From assembly GCF_025446935.1 (NCBI RefSeq), contig NZ_JAOEGN010000001.1:124001-188000 (forward strand): 64,000 bases of DNA. Direction: 5' to 3'. The position numbers and the translations under genes are program-made. The stretch's first letter is position 1, and every line of letters begins with the position of its first letter. The DNA comes from Paracholeplasma vituli (GTDB lineage: Bacteria > Bacillota_I > Bacilli_A > Acholeplasmatales > UBA5453). Of this stretch, positions 46,670 through 59,131 are shown piece by piece. The notes under the pieces were generated by a model. That model was not told the DNA's origin. It saw only the letters and a list, made by a program, of their open reading frames with translations, and did no database searches.

Positions 46670-47879
46670 GGCTAATATCTCGGTAATACAGTTTCTGATC
46701 TGTTTTAATTCCAGAGGTTGAAAGACCTCGGATAATCGGAGAAATTTGATCGAGTGTCTTGAGTTCGCCTTCTTTGGAAAGAATCAAAATCTTCGATACA
46801 GCGATATCAAATTCATCGACTAAGTACGTAGCCTGTGAAATATAGTCGATTTTATATTCATAGGGGGTCAGATGACGCCCATCAATGATGTCTTTAATAA
46901 TTTGTTCTTGATTCATATTTACAGAAACATACTTAAAGAGTTTTCGAGTTAAAAATTCGTTACATAATCCGCTTAAGATTTCATCCTCACAATGTGAAAA
47001 ACGCTTAATAAGGCCATTAACATAATAGTCATCTAGTTCAAAATACGCCTCTTCTTCAAAACCATTTTCGATAATTGTTTTCAAATACACAGCATATTCA
47101 TCGTTCAAGTTCCCGCTTTTTATGAGGTCCAAAATACGTTTATAAATGGACTCTAGCATAACTTCATAACTACGTGCTGCTGGATGGTAATATACTTGCC
47201 AGTACATGTGATAACGACTCATTAAGTAGTTTTCAATGGCGTGTACTGCACCTTCTTTAAAGACCACTTGGTCATTATGAAGAGTGAGCATTCGGATGAT
47301 TCTATCCTTATCCAATCTACCGTAAGCAGCACCTGTATGAAAGGCGTCACGTTCTAGATAATCCATACGGTCGACATCGAGTTGTGAAGAGATGAGCTGT
47401 TCGATGATGGTAAACTTTCCAGTCTTTAAAATGACGCTTGCGATATCTGCTGCAAGGTCTTTATGATACTGATTAAGTACTGTGTTAATTTCTGTTTTGC
47501 CTTCGATGATGTTGGCGGTTGATTTTTCATGTCTTACTTTGAAAACATGTTCAAAAGCATGAGAGTAAGGACCATGTCCAACGTCATGTAAAAGGGCCGC
47601 TGCAAGAAATACGATTTGTTCGTATTCACTGAGTCTTTCTTTTAGGATGTCTACTTCCTGTAATACATTCAAAGCGAGACTATAAACACCTAGAGAATGG
47701 GAAAAACGCGAATGTTCTGCGCCATGGAATACCATCGATACCCCTGAGAGTTGTCTAATTCGTCTAAGTCTTTGAAATTCCTTGGTGTCAATAAGATCTG
47801 AGATGACTGCTTCCGTCACATAGATGTAACCATACAATGGGTCTCTGAATACTTTTTTTCGCTCGAGTTTAGGAAACAT
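46662..47879 (-). CDS. HD-domain phosphohydrolase (dGTPase-like, YwfO family)
   Basis: A 405-residue metal-dependent hydrolase. The N-terminus is FRDPLYGYIYVTEAVISDLI and the HD motifs are RLRRIRQLSG, GAEHSRFSHSLGVY, and LLHDVGHGPYSHAFEHVF; further conserved acidic residues follow in SSQLDVDRMDYLERDAFH. YwfO-type proteins cut dNTPs or other nucleotides. The exact substrate is unknown here. It is upstream of and overlaps rnmV. Confidence 0.92.
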   Translation of the reverse strand: MFPKLERKKVFRDPLYGYIYVTEAVISDLIDTKEFQRLRRIRQLSGVSMVFHGAEHSRFSHSLGVYSLALNVLQEVDILKERLSEYEQIVFLAAALLHDVGHGPYSHAFEHVFKVRHEKSTANIIEGKTEINTVLNQYHKDLAADIASVILKTGKFTIIEQLISSQLDVDRMDYLERDAFHTGAAYGRLDKDRIIRMLTLHNDQVVFKEGAVHAIENYLMSRYHMYWQVYYHPAARSYEVMLESIYKRILDLIKSGNLNDEYAVYLKTIIENGFEEEAYFELDDYYVNGLIKRFSHCEDEILSGLCNEFLTRKLFKYVSVNMNQEQIIKDIIDGRHLTPYEYKIDYISQATYLVDEFDIAVSKILILSKEGELKTLDQISPIIRGLSTSGIKTDQKLYYRDISHE

Positions 47880-47918
47880 ATGAGACCTCCTTGAAGAAGA
47901 AAAAGCCCCGTGAAGGAC

Positions 47919-48509
47919 TTATTCGTTGATTGTGTAGGATTTTACAATGGTGCAAGTATCGCCTGTATTAAGTTCGAATGCAGCACCATCATCTGTATCT
48001 AAATGACAGTCTAAAGCGAACTTAGGTGATACACGGCAAAGTACGTTATTAAGAATACCGCCTTTAGCGTTGTCGATGAAAATCGATACTTTATCGCCGT
48101 CTTTAACGCCGAAATCTTTCGCATCTTCTAAAGAGAAGTGGATGTGTCTATCTGCAACAATCACACCTTCAGAAAGTTCAACTTCGCCTTTAGGACCAAC
48201 CAATTTACATGGGCCTGAACCTTTGACGTCACCTGAAGAACGTACTGGGGCAACAAACTTACCACGAATCGCGTCTGATCTTGAAATCTCAACTTGAGAA
48301 GCGGGTCTAACTGGTCCTAAAATACGAACCCCTGCAATTAACTTGCCTGCTGGGCTATATACGTCTACCTTTTCTTCTGCAGCGTATTGGCCAGGTTGGC
48401 TTAAATCTTTCATCTTAGTGAGTTGATAATCCTTACCAAATAAAATCTCTAAATGAGCTTGAGTAAGGTGTAAATGTCTACCTGAAATGCCTACTGGTAT
48501 TTTTTTCAT
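47919..48509 (-). CDS. pduL: Phosphate propanoyltransferase / phosphotransacetylase
   Basis: Moves an acyl group between coenzyme A and phosphate. It has 196 residues with VGISGRHLHLTQAHLEILFG, RPASQVEISRSDAIRG, VADRHIHFSLEDAKDFG and HLDTDDGAAFELNTG; the histidines of the two motifs bind zinc. Several Mollicutes use PduL in place of Pta for acetyl-phosphate and ATP production with acetate kinase. It has its own promoter (extended -10 at 48533-48538 and -35 at 48556-48561). Confidence 0.93.
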   Translation of the reverse strand: MKKIPVGISGRHLHLTQAHLEILFGKDYQLTKMKDLSQPGQYAAEEKVDVYSPAGKLIAGVRILGPVRPASQVEISRSDAIRGKFVAPVRSSGDVKGSGPCKLVGPKGEVELSEGVIVADRHIHFSLEDAKDFGVKDGDKVSIFIDNAKGGILNNVLCRVSPKFALDCHLDTDDGAAFELNTGDTCTIVKSYTINE

Positions 48510-48532
48510 AAAAAGTCCTCCATTACTGATTA

Positions 48533-48561
48533 ATTATAGCACCCTTTGTTTTATAAAACAA
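48533..48561 (-). promoter_or_regulatory. Promoter of pduL
   Basis: -35 TTGTTT (48556-48561), 17-base spacer and TATAAT (48533-48538) with TG in extended -10 position, on the minus strand. It lies about 24 bases before the ATG. Confidence 0.75.
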
Positions 48562-48647
48562 CCAAGACAACTAAAAATGTGAACATCAATTCAGGTTAAA
48601 AGGAAGGTTTTTTAGACTAAATCTAGACAATAGTTCAGATTTTGTTG

Positions 48648-48656
48648 TGGTATAAT
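48648..48656 (+). promoter_or_regulatory. Extended -10 promoter of the HIT gene
   Basis: TGGTATAAT (48648-48656), then a GAGG site at 48671 and the ATG at 48684. The -35 is weak. It fires divergently from the pduL promoter. Confidence 0.7.
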
Positions 48657-48683
48657 GAAAGTAAAGAAACGAGGTAAATCATT

Positions 48684-49103
48684 ATGGATTCTATTTTCAC
48701 CAAGATCATCAAACGGGAAATTCCTGCTCATATCGTTTACGAAGACGATTTAGTCATCGCGTTTTTAGACATTACACAAGCTACAAAAGGTCACACCTTA
48801 GTTGTACCAAAAGCACAGTATGAAACCATTTTTGACATGCCTGAAGCCTTGTCTGGTAAGGTTTTTGAAGTCGTCACGAAGGTATCAAAAGCGGTTCAAA
48901 AAGCCTTCAATCCTGAAGGATTAAACATTCTAAGTAATAACGGTTCTTTCGCATCACAAAGCGTTTTCCATTTCCATGTACACATCATCCCACGTTATCA
49001 AGGTGACGATTTGACACCAATGAAAATGGTCAACCATGTTAACGAATTATCCAAAGGTGACTTCGAAAAAAGAAAAGAAGCCATTATAGCTTCTTTATCG
49101 TAA
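48684..49103 (+). CDS. HIT-family nucleotide hydrolase/binding protein
   Basis: A 139-residue protein of the histidine triad family: FTKIIKREIPAHIVYEDD at the start, GHTLVVPKA, and FHFHVHIIPRY (the H-x-H-x-H triad). Such proteins cut nucleoside phosphoramidates or dinucleotides such as AppppA. It is the only plus-strand housekeeping gene left of the origin here, and its end overlaps the convergent histidine kinase by 20 bases. Confidence 0.93.
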   Translation: MDSIFTKIIKREIPAHIVYEDDLVIAFLDITQATKGHTLVVPKAQYETIFDMPEALSGKVFEVVTKVSKAVQKAFNPEGLNILSNNGSFASQSVFHFHVHIIPRYQGDDLTPMKMVNHVNELSKGDFEKRKEAIIASLS

Positions 49104-50406
49104 ATTTAACGCCATTATCCACATTCTCTACAGTCAGTGAGAATCCGAATCGGTTGAATGTCTTTTGAACAATCGACATCCCAATTCCGAACTGACCTTT
49201 TGAACCTTTTTCATAAGGTTTGAAACCTTCTTTAATGTATTTTTCTTCAATAGCGGGACCATCGTTGAAAAACGTAAGGGTTCCGTTTTTTAATGTAATC
49301 ACGATTTCAGTTTTCGCATACCTTATGGCGTTATCAATCAAGTTCTCAATTGAAGTGTAGAAGTATTCCTTAACCCCGATAAATTTGGAGTTATCTAAAT
49401 CCGTAATGACCTTAACATCACCAAATCGGTGTTTATTATTCGAGGTGACATTGATGATGATATCTTTAATATTCACTTCTTCTAATACATGGTTCATTTC
49501 GATGTTGTTAATCTTATTGAGTTCAAGTAACAATCTGACTTTAGATTGTAACTTTTCGGTTTGTTTGATGATGATTTTCATATCAGAGATATCTGTTGTA
49601 CCATCCATCATCGCCTCAGCGTAGGATTGAATAACCGAGATGGGTGTCTTTAAATCATGAGAAATGTTTTGGAACATTTCTTGTTTGGTTTTTTCATTTT
49701 CCTTGATCTCAAGTCGTAAATCTTCAACGGATCTCGCAAGTTCAGAGATTTCATCCTCACCATCCAAGATAACCTTGTTTTCATAACCAGAACTGTTAAA
49801 GGTACTAACCTCTTTTTGAATATAACGAATTCTCGCTGCAGTCTTACGACTCCACATCGCGATGACGGTGTTACCGACAAACACAATGATTGCGAACGAT
49901 AAGAACGTTCCAATGAAAGTTGTTAAGACTTCATATCGCATGGTCGAAGCTTTAATTGAGTCAATGTAGGAGTTGTCCATAACTGCGATCATATACTCTG
50001 AGGTATCTGGGTCTACTTCATTTCTTTTTTCGATGTCTACATAATAGATCCCTGATTTATCTTTAAAGATTTTTTCTCCTAGATAAGCCGCTTCAATGAT
50101 ATTATTAATGCGTTGTAAATCACTGTTTAATATGCGATCGGCATTTGGCGATACAATGCGATTTGTCACGTCTGCTCTAAATGTAGAAATCCGGTTGACA
50201 GTAATCAATATATACCCTAAATAATCTTCTTTATCCTTTGGTAAAACCGTGTTCGCTTCTAAGTATGTTTGAACTTCATTACGAGCAAGTCCAACATAAA
50301 CAGTTTGATAGTTATGCCAAGAAATATAACCAAAGATGATAGAGGATATCGTAGTGACTGTCGTAAATAAAATGACTACTTGGGTCGACAGTTTAAACTT
50401 TTTCAT
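49084..50406 (-). CDS. Sensor histidine kinase
   Basis: A 440-residue membrane kinase. It has N-terminal membrane helix at about 7-27, an extracytoplasmic domain at about 28-165, a second helix at about 167-187, a HAMP-like segment, then the His-box MFQNISHDLKTPISVIQSYAEA, N-box NLIDNAIRYAK, and G-box GSKGQFGIGMSIVQ. It would pass phosphate to the overlapping response regulator. The signal is unknown. The gene's 3' end overlaps the convergent HIT gene. Confidence 0.93.
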   Translation of the reverse strand: MKKFKLSTQVVILFTTVTTISSIIFGYISWHNYQTVYVGLARNEVQTYLEANTVLPKDKEDYLGYILITVNRISTFRADVTNRIVSPNADRILNSDLQRINNIIEAAYLGEKIFKDKSGIYYVDIEKRNEVDPDTSEYMIAVMDNSYIDSIKASTMRYEVLTTFIGTFLSFAIIVFVGNTVIAMWSRKTAARIRYIQKEVSTFNSSGYENKVILDGEDEISELARSVEDLRLEIKENEKTKQEMFQNISHDLKTPISVIQSYAEAMMDGTTDISDMKIIIKQTEKLQSKVRLLLELNKINNIEMNHVLEEVNIKDIIINVTSNNKHRFGDVKVITDLDNSKFIGVKEYFYTSIENLIDNAIRYAKTEIVITLKNGTLTFFNDGPAIEEKYIKEGFKPYEKGSKGQFGIGMSIVQKTFNRFGFSLTVENVDNGVKFTIKKL

Positions 50407-51059
50407 TAGAGTAATCGATACCCATAACCATAGATGGTTTCAATCATCAGTTTCGGCATCTTTTGTCTGAGTCTTCTTAAAAGGTCATCCACCACACGGT
50501 CAGACCCATAATAATCCGCACCCCAAACGTGACTTAGGATTTGTTCTCTTGAAAAAGCTTGATTCTTATTCTCAATAAAGAATAACATTAGTTCAAATTC
50601 TTTATTAGTAAGTTCGATAATTTGATCGTTTTCTTTGATAATACGCTTTTCAATATTGATCTCATAACTATCGTACTTAAGAAGGTTTGGACTGGTACGA
50701 TTGGCTCTTCTTAAAATAGCTTTCACACGTAAAATCAATTCTCTAGGTGAGTAGGGCTTCGCTAGATAGTCATCTGATCCTAACTCAAGGCCTCTAATTT
50801 TATCTAAATCATGGTCGCGTGCGGAGGTGAAAATTACGGAGACTTTTGGATTCTTCTCTTTAATCGCTTCAATCAAGTCATAGCCATTGATATCCCCAGT
50901 TAGCATGATATCTAGAATCCATAGATCAATATCGTCTGCAACATGCGTAATCGCATCTTCACCAGATTCAAATAAAGAGACTTCATAGCCTTCTTTTATT
51001 AAGTATTTTTTGATAATCGAAGCTAAATCTTGTTCATCTTCTACATAGTAAATTTTCAT
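50406..51059 (-). CDS. OmpR/PhoB-family response regulator
   Basis: A 217-residue regulator. The receiver domain (about 1-118) has IYYVEDEQDLA, phosphoacceptor aspartate in LWILDIMLTG, and the K in YLAKPYSPRELI; the winged-helix DNA-binding domain (about 130-217) has ELTNKEFELMLFF and REQILSHVWGAD, then RVVDDLLRRLRQKMP. It is upstream of and overlaps the kinase gene by one base, forming a two-component pair. Confidence 0.95.
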   Translation of the reverse strand: MKIYYVEDEQDLASIIKKYLIKEGYEVSLFESGEDAITHVADDIDLWILDIMLTGDINGYDLIEAIKEKNPKVSVIFTSARDHDLDKIRGLELGSDDYLAKPYSPRELILRVKAILRRANRTSPNLLKYDSYEINIEKRIIKENDQIIELTNKEFELMLFFIENKNQAFSREQILSHVWGADYYGSDRVVDDLLRRLRQKMPKLMIETIYGYGYRLL

Positions 51060-51081
51060 AGTTGACCTCCGAAAAAATAAA

Positions 51082-51107
51082 GAAAGTGCCTGTTTTTAGG
51101 CACTTTC
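51082..51107 (-). terminator. Rho-independent terminator of serS
   Basis: A perfect 9-bp stem (51082-51090 with 51099-51107) with an 8-base loop and T-rich tail on the minus strand. Confidence 0.8.
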
Positions 51108-51116
51108 ATTATAACA
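51108..51116 (-). promoter_or_regulatory. Extended -10 promoter of the two-component pair
   Basis: TGTTATAAT on the minus strand (-10 at 51108-51113), about 50 bases before the regulator start. Transcription would begin inside the serS terminator hairpin. Confidence 0.55.
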
Positions 51117-51214
51117 TAGGAAGTTAGGAGAAAAAATAAGTTATCAGTATGTGACCATTATAACCATTAATTATGGGTAAAATATCACATAATTATGGTT
51201 TATTGTCGCAGAAC

Positions 51215-52492
51215 TTATTTGATCACTGTGGTGTGCATGTAAGGTACTAACGCTTCTGGTATGGTAATCGAACCGTCTTCGTTTTGGTAGTTTTCAATGA
51301 TCGCAATCATCGTTCTGCCTACAGCTAGTCCAGAACCATTTAAGGTATGAACAAATTCGGTCTTCGCGTCTTTTGTGCGTTTGAAACGGATATTTCCGCG
51401 TCTAGCTTGATAGTCTTCTGCATTCGAAATCGATCCAATTTCACGGTAAGTGTTCTGGCTTGGAATCCATACTTCAATGTCGTAAGTCTTAGCCATACCA
51501 AAGCCCATGTCACCTGTCGATAACGCAACCACACGATATGGTAATTTTAACAATTGTAGGACTTTTTCGGAGTTCTTAAGCATTTTTTCAAGTTCTGCAT
51601 ACGAATCTTCTGGTTTGGTAAACTTAATCAGTTCGACTTTGTTGAATTGGTGTTGTCTTAGAATCCCTTTTGTATCTCTACCAGCAGATCCTGCTTCACT
51701 ACGGAACGCAGTTGTGTAGGATACAAACTTAAGCGGTAAAAGATCACCTTCGATGATTTCATCACGATACATATTGATGGTTGGTACTTCAGCGGTCGGA
51801 TTTAAATACCAAGTATCTTCATCCGAAGTCACCTTATAAGAGTCTGCTTTAAACTTAGGAAATTGTCCTGTAGCGTACATCGAAGCTTCATTAATTAAAT
51901 ACGGTGGCATAATCTCAGTATACCCATGGTCTTCGGAGTGTAGGTCCATCATAAATTGAATTAAGGAACGTTCGAGACGTGCACCTAAGCCTCTATCGAT
52001 AACAAAACGTGCACCAGTAATTTTAGCTGCTCTTTGGAAATCAAGGATGCCTAATTTTTCACCTAAATCGGCGTGGTCTTTAATTGGGAACTTGAATTCT
52101 TTTGGTACACCCCAATCACGAATGAGGACATTATCCTTATCATCTAAACCAACAGGTGTGGTTTTCGATGGGATATTGGGTGTATTTAAGAGTTTGTCTA
52201 AAATATACGCGTCAATCTCAGCGATTTTTTCGTCGTCTAGTTTGATTTGATCCCCGATTTGTCTGACTTGTTCTTTAATCGGTTCGGTGTTTTCACCTTT
52301 TTTTGCCATAAGTCCAATTTCTTTGGATTTGGTGTTTCTTTCGCTTTTTAGTTTTTCTACAGTCGCGATTAAGCTTCTGCGTTCTTCATCTTTCGCTACG
52401 AGTTCACGTAAATAACTGAAGTCACCCCCACGGGTGTTCAATCTTTCAATCGCTTCATCTAAATTTTCTCTAATCCATTTAATGTCTAACAT
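51215..52492 (-). CDS. serS: Seryl-tRNA synthetase
   Basis: Charges tRNA-Ser. It has 425 residues from ATG 52492 ([15 protein letters not shown]), after a GGGGG-rich site; an upstream ATG at 52537 lies within the T-box leader. The N-terminal coiled coil (about 30-100) grips tRNA. The class II core has motif 2 ([21 protein letters not shown]) and motif 3 ([19 protein letters not shown]). A T-box riboswitch controls it. Confidence 0.97.
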   Translation of the reverse strand: MLDIKWIRENLDEAIERLNTRGGDFSYLRELVAKDEERRSLIATVEKLKSERNTKSKEIGLMAKKGENTEPIKEQVRQIGDQIKLDDEKIAEIDAYILDKLLNTPNIPSKTTPVGLDDKDNVLIRDWGVPKEFKFPIKDHADLGEKLGILDFQRAAKITGARFVIDRGLGARLERSLIQFMMDLHSEDHGYTEIMPPYLINEASMYATGQFPKFKADSYKVTSDEDTWYLNPTAEVPTINMYRDEIIEGDLLPLKFVSYTTAFRSEAGSAGRDTKGILRQHQFNKVELIKFTKPEDSYAELEKMLKNSEKVLQLLKLPYRVVALSTGDMGFGMAKTYDIEVWIPSQNTYREIGSISNAEDYQARRGNIRFKRTKDAKTEFVHTLNGSGLAVGRTMIAIIENYQNEDGSITIPEALVPYMHTTVIK

Positions 52493-52511
52493 GTTAGTCC
52501 CCCTTTGTGAG

Positions 52512-52735
52512 AAAAAAAAGTCCAAAAGAATTTGCATTCTTAAGGACGAAATAGTCGCGGTACCACCTTAATTCTACCTGTACCTACAGATAGCACTTAA
52601 TGCTTTTTAACGCTTGCTAGCGGGTGTGATTAGCACCTCTCCTGAGTGGAATTCATATTGTACCTATGGGTTTTCACCAACCACCCACTCGCTTAAAATA
52701 GTACCAATACTACGGTTCAGTCAACGATTTCTTTC
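52512..52735 (-). ncRNA. T-box riboswitch of serS
   Basis: The minus-strand leader has the conserved T-box AATTAAGGTGGTACCGCGA (52555-52573) and a terminator hairpin (52520-52531 with 52536-52547, 8 T) that competes with the antiterminator. Upstream stem I includes a GAGTGG/CCACTC pairing and a GAATTCCAC loop, in which UCC followed by A is a plausible Ser specifier. Uncharged tRNA-Ser should allow read-through. The promoter (52736-52764) sits directly upstream. Confidence 0.92.
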
Positions 52736-52764
52736 ATTATAATCGATTTTTCCAATAAAGTAAA
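52736..52764 (-). promoter_or_regulatory. Promoter of serS
   Basis: -35 TTTACT (52759-52764), 17-base spacer and consensus TATAAT (52736-52741) on the minus strand, directly before the T-box leader. Confidence 0.8.
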
Positions 52765-52790
52765 GATTGCACGATGTATTATAGACGATA

Positions 52791-53093
52791 CTAACGTTTC
52801 CTCTTAATATAATCGTCTAAAACGGTTAGAATATTTGAATATCCTTTTATTGGACTATCCGCCTCTAAATAACTTGAGTCAATGAGTTCAATTCCACTGT
52901 TTTTTTTACAAACTGTGTCACCATCTGTCTTTTTTGACTCTTATCAACTTCCTTATTAAGTAAAACTTATTTGATAAATGAGGATAATACTCAGAATGGT
53001 TGATCTCACCTTCACTACATATCGATATTTTCGAAATATCAAATAAATATCAACAAAGAAATGACATTCTTTCAGTTCAGCGTTATTTTGCAT
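52791..53093 (-). pseudogene. Decayed hypothetical gene between serS and gyrA
   Basis: The minus strand has overlapping readable blocks in different frames that join into one protein if small indels are corrected: start MQNNAELKECHFFVDIYLIF at 53093, then EINHSEYYPHLSNKFYL, then KEVDKSQKRQMVTQFVKK, and finally SGIELIDSSYLEADSPIKGY to a TAG at 52791. The last shift lies in a run of eight A (52910-52917) that needs nine. Repaired length is about 100 residues. I do not recognise the family. It fills part of the 670-base gap between serS and gyrA. Confidence 0.55.
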
Positions 53094-53122
53094 GACTTTT
53101 TTCGTATTTAGGCTCTAAGTGC

Positions 53123-53157
53123 AGAAAAAAACAACCCTCATTTAGAATGAGGATTGT
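53123..53157 (-). terminator. Rho-independent terminator of gyrA
   Basis: An 11-bp stem with one mismatch (53131-53141 with 53147-53157) and a 5-base loop, followed on the minus strand by seven T. Confidence 0.8.
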
Positions 53158-53164
53158 CATTTAC

Positions 53165-55810
53165 TTATAAATCAAACAGGTTTTCTTTCTCTTTTACAGG
53201 TTCATTTTTGACTTCTTCAGCCGATACTTCGACAATTTCAACGACTTTCGCTTTGGTATCGAGATCTAAAGCGACTTGTTCAACAATTGGTTCATCAAGA
53301 GCTGGAATTTCTTCATGAGGAACCACTGCTAGAGTTACAACCACTTGATCGTCTTTTAAGCTCATGATACGTACGCCTTGGGTAGCACGTCTGGTTTGAG
53401 CAATTTGAGCGATGTGGGTACGAATGACCATACCACGGTCGGTAACGATGATAACATCTTCTTCTGGAGTAACACGGCGAAGGGCTCTTAATGCGCCATT
53501 CTTTTCAGTGACGTTTAAGGCTTTAACCCCTTTACCACCACGAACTTGGAGACGATATTCATCAGCGAGACTGCGCTTACCGTAGCCTTTTTCAGTAACT
53601 ACTAAGATTTCTTCATCATCGGATTCGACATAAGTCATACCGACAATTTCATCTTTCTCGTCTAATTCCATACCGCGAACACCGGTTGCTGTACGGCCCA
53701 TCGAACGTACATCGTTTTCATCGAATCGGATGGCTTTACCGTTAGATGCCCCAAGGATGACATGAGTCTTACCGTTGGTTAATTTAACATTTAGTAATTC
53801 ATCGTCTTCTCTTAAGTTTAACGCGATGATACCGTTAGTACGGATATTTTGATATTCATTGACAGGGGTACGTTTTACAACACCCTTCTTAGTTGTGAAG
53901 AATAAGAATGCATTTTCATCTTCGAAGTTTTGAACTTGTGTGAAGGTGACTAAGGTTTCATCCTTATCAAATTGGAGTAAATTGACAATTGGTAAGCCCT
54001 TAGATTGTCTTGAACCTTCAGGGATACGATAGCCTTTGATCTTGTAGACTCTACCTTTATTCGTGAAGAATAAGTGGTAGTAGTGAGTATTGGTCATTTG
54101 GATGTGTTCAACGAAATCGTCGTCGTGCATCTTAATGGAGTTAATACCAACACCGCCACGGTTTTGAGCTTTGTACTCATCCATGGACATGCGCTTGATA
54201 TAGCCATTATGCGTGACTGTGATAATCACATCTTCGACTGGGATTAAGTCCTCGTTTTCGATGTTTAAATCGTTATCATGCAAGCTGATGGAAGACATTC
54301 TTTCATCGTTATATTTTGCTTTGATTTCAGCGAGTTCTGCTTTAATGATATCGTATTTACGAATATCGCTACCGATGATGTCTTTATAGTCTGCAATACG
54401 GGTTGCGAGATCTAAGTCTTCTTCTCTAATCTTTTCGATTTCAAGACCCGTTAATCTTTGAAGTCTCATATCGAGAATGGCTCTAGCTTGGATTTCATCT
54501 AATGGATAGTTTGCCATTAAGTTTTGTTTTGCTTCTTCACCAGTAGGGCTCTTCTTGATTAAATCAATGATATTATCGATGTCTTCTAAAGCGATGACTA
54601 ATCCTTCCAAGATATGCTTACGTTCTTCGGCTTTTCTTAAGTCGAAAATGGTTCTTCTTTGAATGACTTCAATTTGGTGTTGAATGTAATGATATAACGC
54701 ATCCTTTAATGTGATGGTCTTCGGTTGGTTACCAACTAAAGCAATCATATTAATGGAGAAGTTGCTTTGCATTTCTGTAAGTTTGAAGAGGTTGTTAAGC
54801 ATCACATGTGGATTGACATCTTTACGAAGTTCAATGACAATACGCATACCTTTACGGTTGGATTCGTCTCTTAAGTCTGTAATCCCTTCAACCATCTTTT
54901 CTTTCGCAATTTCAGCGATTCTTTCGATGAGTTTAGTCTTATTGACTTGATATGGAATTTGTTTAACTATAATGGTGTTTTTGCCACCTTTGCCTTCAAC
55001 AATTTCGGTAACGGCGCGGATTACAATTGTACCGCGTCCTGTGGTATATGCTTGTCTTAATCCGCTTAAACCAAGAATTTGTCCACCGGTCGGAAAGTCC
55101 GGTCCTTTGACATAATCCATGAGTTCAATGTCGGTAAGTTCAGGGTTATCCATCAACGCTTGAATCCCATCAATGACTTCACCTAAATTGTGTGGTGGAA
55201 TGTTGGTTGCCATCCCGACAGCAATCCCGGTTGCACCATTAACTAAGAGGTTTGGATATCTCGCTGGCATCACAAGAGGTTCATGTTCAGATCCATCATA
55301 GTTATCGCCAAAATTAACTGTTTCTTTTTCAATATCGCGTACGAGTTCCATCGCGATTTTGGACATTCTGGCTTCGGTATAACGCATCGCTGCGGCACCG
55401 TCGCCATCAACGGAACCAAAGTTACCATGACCATCGACTAGAGGGTAACGATAGTTGAAGTCTTGAGCCATACGGACCATCGCTTCATATACAGAAGAGT
55501 CACCATGTGGGTGATACTTACCGATAACTTCCCCAACGATTCTCGCGGATTTTTTATGTTGTCTATCGGCATACATACCTAAATCGTTCATTGCGTATAA
55601 AATACGTCTTTGGACCGGTTTCAAACCATCTCTAACATCTGGTAAAGCACGGCTTACAATAACACTCATCGCATAGTTTAAGAAGGATGTCTTCATTTCG
55701 GTTGCGATATTGAGTTCTTTGATCTTACCGTGAATATAATCGGAATTACCGTTTTCTTCTTTTTTTTCGACTTCAGCGTCAAGCACTAAGTCTTTTTCTT
55801 GATCGTTCAT
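53165..55810 (-). CDS. gyrA: DNA gyrase subunit A
   Basis: Breaks and rejoins DNA in the gyrase A2B2 complex. It has 881 residues. The N-terminal catalytic domain has [38 protein letters not shown] (the quinolone region, with Ser and Glu at the usual sensitive positions), and AMRYTEARM with the active tyrosine. The C-terminal beta-pinwheel has repeated [14 protein letters not shown] and [12 protein letters not shown] blades, with a QNRGGVGI-type GyrA box. An extra acidic tail follows. It is 14 bases after gyrB. Confidence 0.97.
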   Translation of the reverse strand: MNDQEKDLVLDAEVEKKEENGNSDYIHGKIKELNIATEMKTSFLNYAMSVIVSRALPDVRDGLKPVQRRILYAMNDLGMYADRQHKKSARIVGEVIGKYHPHGDSSVYEAMVRMAQDFNYRYPLVDGHGNFGSVDGDGAAAMRYTEARMSKIAMELVRDIEKETVNFGDNYDGSEHEPLVMPARYPNLLVNGATGIAVGMATNIPPHNLGEVIDGIQALMDNPELTDIELMDYVKGPDFPTGGQILGLSGLRQAYTTGRGTIVIRAVTEIVEGKGGKNTIIVKQIPYQVNKTKLIERIAEIAKEKMVEGITDLRDESNRKGMRIVIELRKDVNPHVMLNNLFKLTEMQSNFSINMIALVGNQPKTITLKDALYHYIQHQIEVIQRRTIFDLRKAEERKHILEGLVIALEDIDNIIDLIKKSPTGEEAKQNLMANYPLDEIQARAILDMRLQRLTGLEIEKIREEDLDLATRIADYKDIIGSDIRKYDIIKAELAEIKAKYNDERMSSISLHDNDLNIENEDLIPVEDVIITVTHNGYIKRMSMDEYKAQNRGGVGINSIKMHDDDFVEHIQMTNTHYYHLFFTNKGRVYKIKGYRIPEGSRQSKGLPIVNLLQFDKDETLVTFTQVQNFEDENAFLFFTTKKGVVKRTPVNEYQNIRTNGIIALNLREDDELLNVKLTNGKTHVILGASNGKAIRFDENDVRSMGRTATGVRGMELDEKDEIVGMTYVESDDEEILVVTEKGYGKRSLADEYRLQVRGGKGVKALNVTEKNGALRALRRVTPEEDVIIVTDRGMVIRTHIAQIAQTRRATQGVRIMSLKDDQVVVTLAVVPHEEIPALDEPIVEQVALDLDTKAKVVEIVEVSAEEVKNEPVKEKENLFDL

Positions 55811-55824
55811 GGTTACCTACCTTC

Positions 55825-58766
<2,942 letters not shown>

Positions 58767-58774
<8 letters not shown>

Positions 58775-58982
58775 GATCGAAGATATAGACGTCTTTTCCA
58801 ATCTGAACTTTATCTTTTGGATAGATTTTTTTGCCTCGGCGATTTTCAGGTTCTCCGTTAAAGAATATTTTGGTTTCTTCTAAAAACGGTTTGACCATTC
58901 CACCGGTTGAAACAAAACCAGCAGCTTTAACAAACTGTCCTAAAGTGATAAATTCAGCGTCTTTAATCTTAAAAGTTTTCAA
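58767..58982 (-). CDS. S4-domain RNA-binding protein (YaaA/RlbA-like)
   Basis: A 71-residue S4-domain protein usually encoded between dnaN and recF. The S4 core is FITLGQFVKAAGFVSTGGMVKPFLEE, followed by FNGEPENRRGKKIYPKDKVQI. It starts with TTG 58982 after an AGCGAGG site. Homologues bind ribosomal RNA; the exact role is uncertain. Its promoter has an extended -10 at 59006-59011. Confidence 0.88.
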
Positions 58983-59005
58983 GTTCGTATACCTCGCTTG
59001 ATTAT

Positions 59006-59014
59006 ATTATATCA
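59006..59014 (-). promoter_or_regulatory. Extended -10 promoter before the S4-protein gene
   Basis: TGATATAAT on the minus strand (-10 at 59006-59011), about 24 bases before the TTG start. No good -35 is seen. It would start the S4-recF-gyrB-gyrA message after the dnaN terminator. Confidence 0.55.
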
Positions 59015-59083
59015 TAATATAAGGAAAAATGTGCCTTTTATTTTGATTATTTGGAGGTTTTAACAGTGGATAGCCTAGACAAC

Positions 59084-59116
59084 AAAAAAAGCCTTAAAAC
59101 GGAAATTTCAAGGCTT
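59084..59116 (-). terminator. Rho-independent terminator of dnaN
   Basis: A 7-bp stem (59089-59095 with 59110-59116), 14-base loop and a run of seven T on the minus strand. Confidence 0.65.
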
Positions 59117-59131
59117 ATTGGTATGTGTTAA

